Positions 41,635 through 52,813 of a stretch of 64,000 nt of DNA are shown here, in pieces (positions within the stretch are counted from its first letter, which is position 1; every line of letters starts with the position of its first letter). Below the pieces are notes generated by a model. The model saw only the letters and a program-made list of their open reading frames with translations. It had not been told where the DNA came from and made no database searches. Made by a program: the position numbers and the translations under genes. This stretch comes from Akanthomyces muscarius (Eukaryota; Ascomycota; Sordariomycetes; Hypocreales; Cordycipitaceae), in contig NC_079242.1 in NCBI RefSeq assembly GCF_028009165.1, forward strand, positions 930,001 through 994,000, in the 5' to 3' direction.

Positions 41635-43143
41635 TCATATCCCCGAGCCCTTGTTTCCTTTTATGCGGCCGTGGCGCACAACGCCCACAGTGACGCCGTC
41701 TTCGCCCGTCATCCAGCCGGGCATGCGCTCGCCGTCGACGATGCCGGCTTCCACCAGCTGCCGAATGCCGGCAAACACGTGCGCGCCCTGAAACGTTATT
41801 CGCACATTGGGCGTCCATCGTCCATCGGTGCGCGCACCAGCACCCGCGGCCTCGTCGCCTTCCTCACCCAGCATGACGTCCAGGTTCCTTCGTGGCCCCC
41901 TCCTGCCCGTCGTCGGCGCCGCGTCGTTGTCGTCCGAGCCCTGCACGTCTACGCCATTGACAGACGGGTAGGGGTCCTGGAGCACGACGTCGAGCCGCTC
42001 CACGCCCTTGCCGTCTGTGACAATGGCCGAGTCGCCAAAGCGGCCCTTGGCCACGAGCTTGGCCCGCTTTGCCTCGCGGCGCTGCTGCGTCAACGGTGAA
42101 GCTCGCTTTCGGCTGTGCTCCGACGCTGACAGCGGAGCGGACGGCAGCACCGAGTCGAGAGGCGACTTCTTATTCTTTTCGTTGGCGTAGATGCTCCAGC
42201 CACCGCCGGCGGCGTTGCCACGCCCGGGGCCCTTGCGGTCCAGCAGTGCGTCCAAGTTCCTGCTGGTAAGGCCTGTGTTCTTGAGGGTGAAGCGCTGCCG
42301 GGGTCTGGAGAGCGCCTTTGGCACGCCCCTGACAATCAGGCTCTGGAGGCTGCGCGATTCGCCGTGGGCGGACGCACCGGCCGATTGCGACTTGGAAATG
42401 TACAGGTTCGGCGAGCCATCGGGGAAGGCGAGGTAGACGGTGCGGGAAGAAGTGTAATTTGTCGCGGATCCGTTGCTGCCGGCCGAGGACAGCGCGAGCT
42501 GGCTGTTGTAAGGCGAGTCAATGGCGAAGACGCGCAGCATCAGGACGGGATAGTCGCTTGGGCGGTAGAAGTGGTAGTGGGCCTTGACGTCCGGGAGGAC
42601 CTGGTCCTGGAGGTTCTGGAGAAAGGTCGAGGGGTGGAAGCGGGGGATCTGCAGGCTCGCCTCGTCGACCTTGAGAGTCTCGTCGTCGGCGGCGTCGTGC
42701 GCCGGAGGGGTGAGGGGGAGGATCTTGTAGGCGGTCCACTTCTGCGAGGCCGGGTGCTCGTCGAGGTAGGCAAAGTCAACCATGGCGAGCTGGTAGAGGG
42801 TCAGGCCGTGGCGCCAGTCGCCCTCGAGGACGCGGCTGACGACGTCGCGCTTGGAGCCCCTCTGCTCGTGCATGTCGGCGTAGAGCTGCTGCAGCTCGGC
42901 GACGGTGCGGCAGGGCGGGTAAAGGTCGTCGGGGTCGGCGGCGGCCTCGTCGTCGGGCGACCGGCGGCGGTCGAGGTAGGGCAGGGCGTTGGCGACGGTG
43001 CCCTCGTCGAGCCAGTCGAGCGCCAGCGCAATGAGCGACTCTCGCGACAGCCGGTTCAGGCTCTTGATGACGACGAGGTTGGAGGGGTCGACGCGCAGCG
43101 ACGACGGCAGCCGCGCCGTGGTGGGGATGGAGAGTCGGGACAT
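41635..43143 (-). CDS. CHL4: Kinetochore protein Chl4/Mis15 (CENP-N family)
   Basis: A single exon of 502 residues. The N-terminal part (SLNRLSRESLIALALDWLDE, then YPPCRTVAELQQLYADMHEQ and GSKRDVVSRVLEGDWRHGLT) matches the pattern of fungal CHL4/Mis15 proteins, which carry a pyrin-like helical domain that reads the centromeric nucleosome. A basic middle segment (RKRASPLTQQRREAKRAK, ~residues 345-365) looks like a nuclear signal. The C-terminus (NVRITFQGAHVFAGIRQLVE and on) is the expected terminal beta-rich segment. The protein belongs to the inner kinetochore (CCAN) and acts in chromosome segregation. The start is the first ATG, with the conserved domain beginning within 30 residues. It is divergent from the P450 gene. 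The call rests on recalled family pattern, without alignment. Confidence 0.8.
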   Translation of the reverse strand: MSRLSIPTTARLPSSLRVDPSNLVVIKSLNRLSRESLIALALDWLDEGTVANALPYLDRRRSPDDEAAADPDDLYPPCRTVAELQQLYADMHEQRGSKRDVVSRVLEGDWRHGLTLYQLAMVDFAYLDEHPASQKWTAYKILPLTPPAHDAADDETLKVDEASLQIPRFHPSTFLQNLQDQVLPDVKAHYHFYRPSDYPVLMLRVFAIDSPYNSQLALSSAGSNGSATNYTSSRTVYLAFPDGSPNLYISKSQSAGASAHGESRSLQSLIVRGVPKALSRPRQRFTLKNTGLTSRNLDALLDRKGPGRGNAAGGGWSIYANEKNKKSPLDSVLPSAPLSASEHSRKRASPLTQQRREAKRAKLVAKGRFGDSAIVTDGKGVERLDVVLQDPYPSVNGVDVQGSDDNDAAPTTGRRGPRRNLDVMLGEEGDEAAGAGARTDGRWTPNVRITFQGAHVFAGIRQLVEAGIVDGERMPGWMTGEDGVTVGVVRHGRIKGNKGSGI

Positions 43144-43908
43144 GGCGGCGGTGAGGAGGGTGCCATAACCCCAAGAATAGAGATGGAGGGACTGAAGAGC
43201 CTAGATGCTGCGGTGGTGGAAGAAAACCAGTCTTAATTTGGCTTTGGTACGATGGTGGTTGTGATGTTGTTCGATGAGCTGTTGAAGCTGCCCCACGGAG
43301 TTGCAGAGGCTGGCTACTGGTACCAGTAGCAGCTGGAATACGCGTCGCGCGTCGACATCAGGCAAGGCTGGCTGGACCCCGCTACTGAGTGTTTTCCAGT
43401 GGATGTGCTAGTGGACGTTGGCACTCTAGGGTAGGCAGGTATCTACCGAAAATGCCACCGTTCAATGTGACCTGCTTCTGATAATACGCACTCTACTCCG
43501 TACAGAGCATGAAATGACTCTCAAGATAATTTGAATAGTACTTTGAGACATTTTGGTCGGTTTCATATTTTCCAACTCATTTAAACAATGATCTTGTGGA
43601 TGGTTGACTGAGTATAGGGCAAATAAAGCTGCATTTTGTTAGACTCCGCACTTGGTTGCAGCAACGGTCAGGTGGCGTGGCCGATCTGTGGCCAGCTCTG
43701 CGCCTCTCATTGTCAACTGCATAGTCTTCCGTTTACGTGGAGGAATTGCGTTGCGGGCTTGGCGGGAGGCTTTGCCAGCCCGGGTTACCTCCGCCTAAAC
43801 GAGGCTGCCCATCAGGCTGCGCGATGGCGAGCTCGACAACCCCCTCTTCGCCAAGAAGCGTGCTTGCCTTTGCCATCTTCCGATGCCTCCACCATTCTTT
43901 AATCTACC
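43144..43908. other. Divergent promoter region, Chl4 / P450
   Basis: A 765-bp gap. No motif cluster or coding region is recognised; sequence is AT-rich around 43510-43640. Confidence 0.55.
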
Positions 43909-45756
43909 ATGGCTATTCTGGAAACGTTCATGACTTCGCTGCCAGGCTGCTCTTGGGGCGGCGCCGTGTCTCTGACTTTGACCGTGGCGGTAGCCTTGTC
44001 AGTCGGTGCAAGGCTACAGAAGTACTGGCGCCTCCGACACTTTGACGGGCCGCTTCTTGCCGGCTTCTCACGCCTTTGGCTTCTCCGGACAGTGTGGAGT
44101 GGCAAGGCCCATCTCGAATTTTGGGACGTGGTTTGCAAATACGGTATGAACATAGTCTGGCCGTTCTGGCCATTTCCCCAGGAGATATACACGAGACCTA
44201 TAGCCTCTGATTGTACTGGTCCAAAGGTTCCATTGCGCGTGTCGGACCAAACGATTTGGTTACGAGCGATCCTGAGCTTGTAAAGCACATGTACAATGTC
44301 CGATCCGACTACAGGCGTTCGAGCTGGTATGATGGTATGAGATTTGATCCGACCAAGGATAACTTACTATCCTTGCGAAATGAGGACGCGCACAAGGACC
44401 TGAGAGCGAAAATGGCGGCCGGGGTGAGCTTTGTCTTCTGAATCGGGCAGCATGTACTGTAGAGGCCAGCTTGGCTGTTGCTAACCTGTTCCAAGTACTC
44501 CGGCCGTGAAGTTGACGGGCTAGAGCTCAAAGTTGACAAAAACATTAACCGGTTTATGGACCTGCTTGCCAAGTACGCCGACAACGACAAGATCCTAGAC
44601 TTGGGACGTAAGGTTCAGTATTTCACATTGGATGTCATTTCGGACATTGCTTTTGACAAGCCGTTTGGCTTCCTCGAGACGGACTCTGATGTCTACAGAT
44701 ACATCGAAGCCACTGAAACTGCTCTTCCCATGGTCATGATAACGACTGTCGTTCCGGGATTAGTCAAACTGCTAGCCTCGCGGCTTCTGAAAAGGGCTCT
44801 GCCCTCTGAGACAGATGCATTTGGGTTTGGAAGAGTAATACGGTATGCCTAGCAGGATGAACCTAGCCTTCCATCGAGCAGCATGTAATTCCCGGCTCAC
44901 ATATTGTTGCCAGGATTGCGAAAGGTGTAGCGGCAGAGCGCTTTGGTAAACACCGCAAGGTTCAGAACGACATGCTCGGCTCATTTGTAGCGCACGGATT
45001 GAGTCAATCAGAGACAGAGTCCGAGATCCTTCTTCAAATGTACACACCCGCTGCTCTATGCGTTCTCTGGCCTGATAGCTAACCCGTCTGTAAGTGTTGC
45101 TGGTTCCGACACCACAGCTACCGCCATCCGTTCCACGCTACTTTACGTTGCTACGAACCCGCAAGTTCTCGCCAGAATGCGTCAAGAGTTTGAGGATGCT
45201 CATCTCCCGAGCTTCATCATTACTGACGAGACAGCACGTTCCATGCCCTATCTGCAGGCGGTCATCAAAGAGGGACTGCGCATCTTCCCGCCCGCCGGCG
45301 GCCTCATGGCCAAGGAGGCCCCACAAGGAGGCCACCACTGGAAAGGAGTCTTTATCCCTGGCGGTACGCGCGTTGGATCATGCGTTTGGGGCATATTTAG
45401 ACGACAGGATATCTGGGGCAACGATGCCAATGAATTTCGTCCAGAACGTTGGTTGGACAGCGCACCAGACAAGCTCCAGCGAATGGAGGGAACGCTCGAG
45501 CTGATATTCAGCTATGGGCGCTGGAAGTGTCTCGGTCGCCCGATTGCGGTCATGGAGTTGAATAAAATATTCGTACAGGTAAGTGTCCTGTTATAAAACA
45601 TGGATCGCGCGGTGGTGCAACCATTCTGACGTGATGGAACAGATTCTGCGGCAGTTTGAGGTTTCGATATGCGACCCGACAAATCCTTGGAAAGTGTACA
45701 ACTGTGGCATATTTTCGCAAAGCGACTTTTACGTGAGGTTCAGAAGACGATGGTAA
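43909..45756 (+). CDS. Cytochrome P450 monooxygenase (benzoate 4-hydroxylase / pisatin-demethylase-like)
   Basis: Six exons, 43909-44143, 44227-44423, 44496-44842, 44914-45039, 45095-45578 and 45643-45756, code for 500 residues. The N-terminus has one hydrophobic anchor (VSLTLTVAVALSVGA), implying ER attachment. P450 landmarks appear in order: the I-helix motif AGSDTT (restored by splicing intron 4), the K-helix EGLR, the PERW region (FRPERWLD) and the haem loop FSYGRWKCLGR with C447 as the thiolate ligand. SIARVGPNDLVTSDPELVKH after the first intron is typical of fungal CYP families near pisatin demethylase and benzoate hydroxylases. Intron 4 uses a less usual GTACAC donor and intron 1 has an AAAG acceptor, but the frame and motifs are continuous. 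No reductase, synthase or transporter adjoins it, so the substrate is unknown. Confidence 0.88.
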
Positions 45757-48034
45757 ACGTATCAAACTAGTCATGTTGCCAAGGGCTTTTTATTAGACTG
45801 GGCGGCCAAGATGTTTTCTGTTCTTGTTAAGCTACTTGAAAAATGATGAAAATGAGCGGAAGGGAAAACCGAAAGGAGTCAAAATAAGTAAGCAAGATTG
45901 ATAAAATGGAATTAGAATAGTGCAAATAACTTAAAAGATGCACAAGTCACTGCTTCTACCTGAAAGGCGCCTTTTTGTCGTCACCCACTTGCCTTGTAGG
46001 GCTGCCAAGAGGCGCTGGAAATCCCACGTGTTGCCGCTAAAATTAAGCTAGCAGCCGCCGTAGATTGTGTCTCAGGTAACTACGGAGGTAATAGCCCGCT
46101 GCTTTTCCCCCTCAAGTGCAGACAGGCCGATTGCCAAGCTGGCCACTATCAAATCGACAGGGGCATCTCCTATTCGCCGGTGACTCAATTGAATAAATCC
46201 AATACTGGTAGAAACCGTGCCTGGGTTTGCTGACTGGCGTCGATGAGGCTCGAGAATACCGCGCCACCATCTACATTGACAGATAGCGTTGGGATTCAAC
46301 TCCACCACGCAGAGTGAATCCTGCGCTTCTCTTGTCAGAACCCTCATGGCGTCTTTGCTTTCTTGTTATTCTTTACTCCTGGCAGCCGGCAGCAACCCGT
46401 CTGCGGCATTCAACCTGTTGCCTGGTTTTAGTCTTCGAACATTTCCGTCTCCGCGAACTCGGTGCGCTAGCAGGCAAGCTCTCTAGTCTTCTCCGCAGCA
46501 GCTGCCACCTACCCTCTAAGGAAGCCACTCCGGCTCTTCGCAATATTAGAAGCCGGCAGATATCCATTGGTTTAGTTGCCGGGATGGGGAAGATGCTATG
46601 TCTACGCCAGCTCGGTTAAAGTTCCCGCCTTGAAAATATGCTCAACTGCCACACGGCATAGTGCAGCCCTTAACAGAAGTATAGGCCTTTGTGAAAGTTT
46701 CCGAGACAGGGGCCGTCAGCAGGGCCTTATTTAGCAGTTGCCCAAAGTACGCCGTGCTGATTAAGATCACAGACGGATATGTTCCGAGATTAGGTATGGT
46801 CTGCTCCTGCGGCGTCGACCAGCGCTCACTTTTCTAAACTAGGAGCGTCCCGGGTTGGACGGATCTTCATGGCTGCAGATCACTAGCTGCAGCCCACCAT
46901 CTTAGCAGCCCCTACTTTTGACCAACAAGGCAGGACCTTGGCTCTCACCTCTGTTATTCCCATGCATACCCCATAGCTGAAATAGCTTTCATGTTATTGC
47001 TAATTCGCTTGATACTTTCGCGTACGATGGAGGGAAAAGGTGACGTTCGACGCAACTTCACAATTAACCCCCTTGGGCATGGATAACAAGATTCCACGGC
47101 AAAAGCGGAATTTGATGATCAGCCCCTGATTGCATGCCATGATTGTCTTCACAAGGGACGTGAGCCTGCCATGGTAAGTTAGCCGCCTTTATCACTTTGC
47201 TAGGCTGGCCCGTTGAACAGGGAGCGAAACTGAGAATGGCAGTCAATACTGCGACGGAAAGCGACCATCCGACGGCCTCGCATGGATATCCTCCTGTCGA
47301 GCGCCTGGCGTAGTCTGTATTAGGCAGGTAATGCAACAGCGTTTGAGCATAAGCACAACTCTAACACAACCATCAATATACCCGAAGCCTTTATTTAATA
47401 AGATCTACAGTGGTCTAGAAGCCACGATTTATATGAAACGATGTGAGAGGCTCGATTCGGTCTTCGGCTTGCCAGTCTCGAAACCGAGACTGAAAACCCA
47501 TCGTCGCCATTGTTGGCCTCCACATCGGCATTACCATCTTGTGGCGATTCTCAAAACAATGGTCTGTGCAGCCCGAAATAAGCGTCTTTACGCTTGCTCA
47601 GCACTTAAAAACGGTTGCGTGGAGGTCCCCGCGTCCAACCAGCCCGGATCTTGGTAGTGCTGACTAGGACAAGGACAACTCTGCCAAGACGGCCTTGGCG
47701 ATTTCGGGCAAGTCACATCGGACATAATGTCGTTTGCGCGACTGAGAATGGCTTTTCTCCCGTCTCTTGGCAGCGATCGGCAACATAGTCTTCAGTAGTC
47801 TTCAGGGCGAAGCAAGCGACTGCCAAATATGGAAGCTACTTGGAGCCCATGCTGTGAATAGCGTCGTTTCCCCCCTGTGATGCCGGCCAACTGGCAACGG
47901 TGTATAGTCGCTCTGTCATCTATAAAAGCTTCAGTTGCGCCGCTTCTTGAACAATGTTTTAACCATCAAGGTGCGCATCATCAACAGCTTCTCATACTCT
48001 TTCATCAAGGCCTCAACCACCCCTCACAGTCACA
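45757..48034. other. 2.3-kb intergenic region
   Basis: Only short frames on both strands, without motifs. The protease TATA box lies at the right end. No RNA gene or mobile element is recognised. Confidence 0.5.
47921..47927 (+). promoter_or_regulatory. TATA box of the deuterolysin gene
   Basis: TATAAAA lies 114 bases before the ATG at 48035. The CT-rich, CAACC-containing sequence after it resembles a fungal transcription-start region. Confidence 0.6.
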
Positions 48035-49153
48035 ATGAAGTTCTTCACCCTCGCCGCTGCTCTTGCCTCCGTGGCTGTTGCTGCCCCCTCTGCTGCCCCC
48101 TCCCCCCTTGATGTCAAGATTGAGTCTGCTGGCAACTCTGGCGAGGTCAAGGCCACCATCACCAACACTGGCAAGGACAACCTCAAGATCTTCAAGCATG
48201 GCACCATCTTTGACAATGCTCACACCGAAAAGGCCTCCATCGCGGCTAATGGTAAGCTCAAGCCCGGCGCAGGATACCAAAGACATAGGAAAAAGCCAAC
48301 TAACATGCGTTCAACAGGCAGCAACGTCGAGTTCCAGGGTCTGCGCCTTCGCCTCAGCACTGAGAACCTGACCGACGACGACTTCCAAAAGATTGACGCC
48401 GGCCAGTCCGTCGAGGTCACCTTCCACCTCGCCGAGACGCACGATCTCTCCGCCGGCGGCAAGTACTCCGTCTCTTCCACCGGCGTCTTGTCGTACGCCG
48501 ACGAGGCCGACAACAAGCTGATTGGCTCCGTCCCGTACGCCTCCAACGCCATCGAGGCCGAGGTCGACGGCGCCGTCGCCCAGGCCGTTCACAGCGCCAT
48601 CCAGGCTCGCTACGAGAAGCGCACCCACGTCCAGAGCGACTGCACCGGCGACCGCAAGACGGGCACCATCAACGCGCTCAAGAACTGCGTGTCCCTGTCC
48701 AACGCGGCCGCGCAGGCCGCCAAGTCCGGCTCTGCCAGCAAGGTCGAGGAGTACTTCAAGTCGTCCTCGTCGAACACCCGCAACACCATTGTCAACGTCT
48801 TCACCAAGACGGCGCGGGAGTGCGGCTCGACCAACGGCGGCGCCTCGCGCTACTACTGCACCGACCAGTTTGGCGGCTGCGGCGGCCGCGTCCTCGCCTA
48901 CACCCAGCCCTCGCGCAGCCTCATGGTCTACTGCGACCTCTACTGGAACGATCTGCCCAACCTGACCAGCGGCTGCCACCGCCAGGACCAGTCCACCACC
49001 ACCCTCCACGAGATGACCCATCTCAGCGAGGTCGCCGGCACCCGGGACAACGGCTACGGCTACGACAACATCCGCAAGCTGTCCACCCAGCAGAGCCTGA
49101 CCAACGCCGACAGCTACGCCATGTTTGCCAACGCTATCTACGCCCGCTGCTAA
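48035..49153 (+). CDS. Deuterolysin (neutral protease 2), M35 metalloendopeptidase
   Basis: Exons 48035-48251 and 48318-49153 give a 350-residue preproprotein. A signal peptide (MKFFTLAAALASVAVAAP) is followed by a ~155-residue prodomain. Processing probably occurs after the KR pair at residues 173-174, leaving a mature enzyme of 176 residues, the usual size. The aspzincin site is complete: HEMTH at 303-307 and the third ligand D316 in GTRDNGYG. Several cysteines in the mature part suit the disulfide-bonded fold of M35 enzymes. Such proteases are secreted and cleave proteins at neutral pH. The 66-nt intron (GTAAGC donor, CTAAC branch, AACAG acceptor) preserves frame and lacks a stop, so the unspliced frame also reads through as 372 residues. 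I prefer splicing because ANGSNVEF is the natural sequence. Confidence 0.93.
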   Translation: MKFFTLAAALASVAVAAPSAAPSPLDVKIESAGNSGEVKATITNTGKDNLKIFKHGTIFDNAHTEKASIAANGKLKPGAGYQRHRKKPTNMRSTGSNVEFQGLRLRLSTENLTDDDFQKIDAGQSVEVTFHLAETHDLSAGGKYSVSSTGVLSYADEADNKLIGSVPYASNAIEAEVDGAVAQAVHSAIQARYEKRTHVQSDCTGDRKTGTINALKNCVSLSNAAAQAAKSGSASKVEEYFKSSSSNTRNTIVNVFTKTARECGSTNGGASRYYCTDQFGGCGGRVLAYTQPSRSLMVYCDLYWNDLPNLTSGCHRQDQSTTTLHEMTHLSEVAGTRDNGYGYDNIRKLSTQQSLTNADSYAMFANAIYARC

Positions 49154-51637
49154 GCAAGACGGATGGCGCAATAATGGCCAGTCTTTTCAGAATGAGACAT
49201 GATGTGCGGGAGAGCACCGTTATATACTAGCGGGGAAAGGTTGAAGTGTAAAAAGACAGAAAATGATGGTCGTGGCCGATGGGCCGGGACATCTAGTACA
49301 TATCAATGAAACATCATACGAAGTATATGAACTTTAACTTGCTAGCTTAAATGTTTCTTTTGCCGTGATTCAGAAAGTGACACAGGAGATGTGCAGCTTT
49401 GCTCTCTTATCTTGCCGCTTGCAACTGCCGTCGCTGCATTGTGACTACAAGATGCGGTATCATAGGCCAGCTGATGATGGGACATATTGGACATACTAGT
49501 AAGCAGGCCGATCATTCGATGATCTCCAGAGGGCCCTACTTGAAAATTTAAGACAAAAGTCATGCATACGAAGAGCTGGCAGCATTTCGTTGGAGGAATC
49601 CGCGATCGTTCAGGGGTCGTAAAGGTTGCGTATGGAAGCCAGCGATGGCGCAATTGGCGCCATCGCGCCATCGCAGTAGAAAGGCTCAAGGATAGGGGTG
49701 CCGTGGGACCCCGTCTCAACTCTCTCCACCGCAGCTTGCATATCAAGGCCATGCATAGTTTTCACAAGAGATCTGTTCTGGTGCGTTTTATCCATGTCTT
49801 GCCCTAGTTCGTGGGTTGCGCTGCCTTGGCAGGCTGGTGTAAGAGAGCCCGGTCCTTATTGCAGCAACACGAACCAGAGCAGGCGACTTCGGCGAAGTGA
49901 CTTGCAGCTCCACTGCTAAAAGGACGAGATACACGATGGATCCATCTCGTAACAGAGCCTTAGCCACCACAGCTCTAGGTGGGAAGCCGAATCACGGTCA
50001 CTACTATCTCAGGGCCAATGGCGGATGAGCCTCGAGGGCGGCGTAAAAGCTCAATGAGGTGTGGAACGCTCGGAGATGAAGTGCTGAAAAAATTGCACGT
50101 AATCTCAAGTTAGCGTAGAAACTACAAATGCAAGTAGTTTACTGAAATTCTGGTTCGTCAAGGCCGTAGACTGGCGGCCCTTCGTTCATTTACCATGACC
50201 CCAGAGTGACGAGTACTGCCCAAAGCTGAAGCCAAATCTTATGCGTGTAATTTGCTTTTCATTAGTGGAATTTTGAGAATGCGTCGGCTTTGATAGTCGT
50301 GTATGAGACATTACGCGCAAAGCTTGTGAATTGAGTTAGAGGGCTTGAAGTTCTTCCAAGTCACACCGTAGATCGTCACGCAGTGCAACCTGTAACCTAT
50401 CAACTGCATGCACGGACCGCTACCCCAACATTCAAAGTGCTTTTCAAATGGTAAGACAGTTGATATTAGATTCATAAGATAATAGGGCAAGTATCGTCCG
50501 CAGCTGACACGCTCAACGCCGGCAAAGTGAGGTACTGACGGGGCCTAAACCGGGCTGCTATTAGCCCGAGATCATGTGAGGATGAGGTGTAGTACACATT
50601 TACCAGATTGAGAAGGGGGTGTTAGTATGCACTGATTTTTGGAGCTGAGCGTGCAATTAGAGCCCGTTCGTAACCCGGAGCAAGCTTGTTACCGAAACGG
50701 CTGGTTCGTCAACTGCAACATTTCGAGGTGCCCACTCGCCAAGCTTGCGAAACAATTGACAATGGGCATTTGGTTTATGATACACCCAAAAAGTCTCGGG
50801 AGAGAAAGACCAATACTCTCGAGCCCTGTGCTTAGCCACATTTTCTGTCTACCTGGTTGGAACCAGTTTAGATACACCCTAGATGAACGCAAGTTTCTGG
50901 ATATATCATTATTCAGATGTAGTCCACGTGTCGTACGCCTGAATACCACGCTTGAGGATGAATATATGAATCTTGGAAGGCCGAGTGTTGAGGATTGGAC
51001 ACTTTTGAGCGAGAAGTAGCTACGAGTGGTTGCGTCGCAGTTCCAAAGACCTTCATGTAGTACATAGCTGCACGGTCGCGCAAGGGCATAACTACCAAAA
51101 AAATACCGATGGCCATTGATATAAATGTAAAGGAAAGATTGGGAGAAATGAGGAAAATTCACATACCAGGAAAAAAACACCAATTTTCCGATTTATCAGA
51201 GTGGCGTCTATTTTCATCACCCAAAGTCAGGAAATCGAAAGATTGTACGCGTCTAAGCAGCTTACTGGGGGCCTTTAGGCTCTGTGTTTGGGTTTGTAAT
51301 CCTCGTAGAATTCTTACTGAGCAGTCGCTGAGCCAAAAAGGCGGCTTCCAAGGCAGCTAAACGTATGCGTCGCTGGCGGAATCCGCTGGCGCGCGCGGCT
51401 GCTTACAATTAAGCTTCACCCATCGGTGCTCGCTGTTCGCGACGGATTCGGGCGTTGGTAAAGGTAGGCCGAACTTACTCTAAACTTGTCCTTGGAGGTT
51501 TAACATAAATACGCAAGCCGGAGGAACTCTTAATTCTTTCAGTAAACTGTTTCTCTACACATAGCCGCATCTCATATTTGCATCTTCTTTGAGCCTCTCA
51601 TCGCACCAAAATATACAGTAATATACGGAGTTCCGCC
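49154..51637. other. 2.5-kb intergenic region
   Basis: No frame has recognisable motifs. The largest, near 50.6-51.2 kb, overlap each other on both strands. A strong inverted repeat lies at 49642-49666. The leader of the FAD monooxygenase is at the right end. Confidence 0.5.
49642..49666. repeat. Perfect 10-bp inverted repeat
   Basis: GCGATGGCGC and its exact complement GCGCCATCGC flank a five-base AATTG spacer. Another GCCATCGC follows directly (49667-49674). Confidence 0.8.
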
Positions 51638-52813
51638 ATGCCGAATCCAAAGCCAATTCTCATCTCGGGCGGTGGCCTCTCATCTCTTCTCCTCGGCCAA
51701 TCCCTGCTCCGCTCCAAGGTCCCTTTTCAGATTTTCGAACGAGATGCATCCTTCATCTTCCGCGCACAAGGCTACAGACTACGCCTCTCAGCCGAGGGCC
51801 TCGACGCCGTGGAATCGGTGCTCAGCCCCGAAATGTGGGATCTCTTCTGGGACAAGAGCGGCAAGACGGGCGGCATGGGATTCGCCTCGCTCAACGCCAT
51901 CACCGGCGAGACGATAGAGGAGAACCTGACTGTCGGCAGCAGCGGCCTGTCGTCGCGCGGCGGCAAGGTGGTCGGCATGGCGCGCGGCGACATGCGCCAG
52001 CTATTCGCAAAGGGCCTCGAGGACCACATCCGGTGGAGCAAAAAGGTGACGGGCTACGAGCTGACGGACGACGGCGTCCGCGCCGTCTTCCAGGACGGCT
52101 CCAAGTCGGACGAGGGCGCCATGCTGATTGCCGGAGACGGCATCTACTCCAAGATTGCGCAGCAGGTGTCGGGCGGGAAGCTCAAGACGTACGACACCGG
52201 CGCGCGGGGCATCCACGGGCAGGCGCCCACGACGGCCTTCAAGGGTCTCGGCGAGGGCGTCTTTGCGATTCGCGGGCCCGACGGCGTGAGCATCATCACC
52301 AACGTCCGGCCCGGCGAGATGGACGACGCCAGCCTCGAGTTTGGCTGGACCATGTCGGGCCGCCCGGGGACCATCAACGCGCCCAACGACGACTACAGCA
52401 TCGTCGGCGGCGAGGCCGCGGCCCTGGCCAAGGACCTCGTCAAGGACTGGCACCCGCGCTTCAAGCCGCTCGTGGAGCAGATGCGCGCAGAAGAGGCCGC
52501 GTTTTGGAAGATTACCTGCTCCACGCCGTCTGGCGTGCCGGAGTGGCCCAACGCGCCGCGGGTAACGGTCATTGGCGACGCCGCGCACAGCATGACGCCG
52601 GCAGGCGGGCTCGGTGCCAACACGGCGCTGCGAGACTCGGCTCTGCTGGGCCGCCTGATTGGCGAGGCCAAGGGCTTCAAGGAGGGGCTCACGGCGGCGT
52701 ATGAAAAGGAAATGCGTGTATACGGCAGCGAGGCGGTGGGACAGAGCTACGGTTTGGCGAGCAAACAGTTTGGCATTCACATTGACGAGGACAAGACAAA
52801 GCTGGCTTGGTAG
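51638..52813 (+). CDS. FAD-dependent monooxygenase (PHBH fold)
   Basis: A single exon of 391 residues. The N-terminus has the flavin ADP-binding motif (ILISGGGLSSLLLGQSLL, ending in an acidic E34 in FQIFERD). It is followed by a mid-protein GDGIYSK segment (the DG motif, binding FAD and NADPH) and VIGDAAHSMTPAGGLGANTA, the GD motif that contacts the FAD ribityl chain. This is the class A aromatic hydroxylase / salicylate hydroxylase-like fold. There is no signal peptide or membrane anchor. Neighbours offer no pathway, so the substrate is unknown. The upstream leader is AT-rich and the ATG has a good CCGCC context. Confidence 0.9.
   Translation: MPNPKPILISGGGLSSLLLGQSLLRSKVPFQIFERDASFIFRAQGYRLRLSAEGLDAVESVLSPEMWDLFWDKSGKTGGMGFASLNAITGETIEENLTVGSSGLSSRGGKVVGMARGDMRQLFAKGLEDHIRWSKKVTGYELTDDGVRAVFQDGSKSDEGAMLIAGDGIYSKIAQQVSGGKLKTYDTGARGIHGQAPTTAFKGLGEGVFAIRGPDGVSIITNVRPGEMDDASLEFGWTMSGRPGTINAPNDDYSIVGGEAAALAKDLVKDWHPRFKPLVEQMRAEEAAFWKITCSTPSGVPEWPNAPRVTVIGDAAHSMTPAGGLGANTALRDSALLGRLIGEAKGFKEGLTAAYEKEMRVYGSEAVGQSYGLASKQFGIHIDEDKTKLAW

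Noticed and set aside
40452..43236. Long antisense frames over the TatD and Chl4/Mis15 genes
   Set aside because: Both are mirror frames of GC-rich exons, with biased composition and no motif.
48311..49171. 286-codon minus-strand frame over the deuterolysin gene
   Set aside because: Val/Gly/Leu-rich shadow of the protease exon.
50639..51183. 126-codon plus and 164-codon minus overlapping frames
   Set aside because: They overlap each other, with no recognisable domain or promoter context.
43909..52813. Secondary-metabolite cluster (P450, protease, FAD monooxygenase)
   Set aside because: The genes are 2-3 kb apart with no synthase, transporter or pathway regulator, so clustering is not supported.
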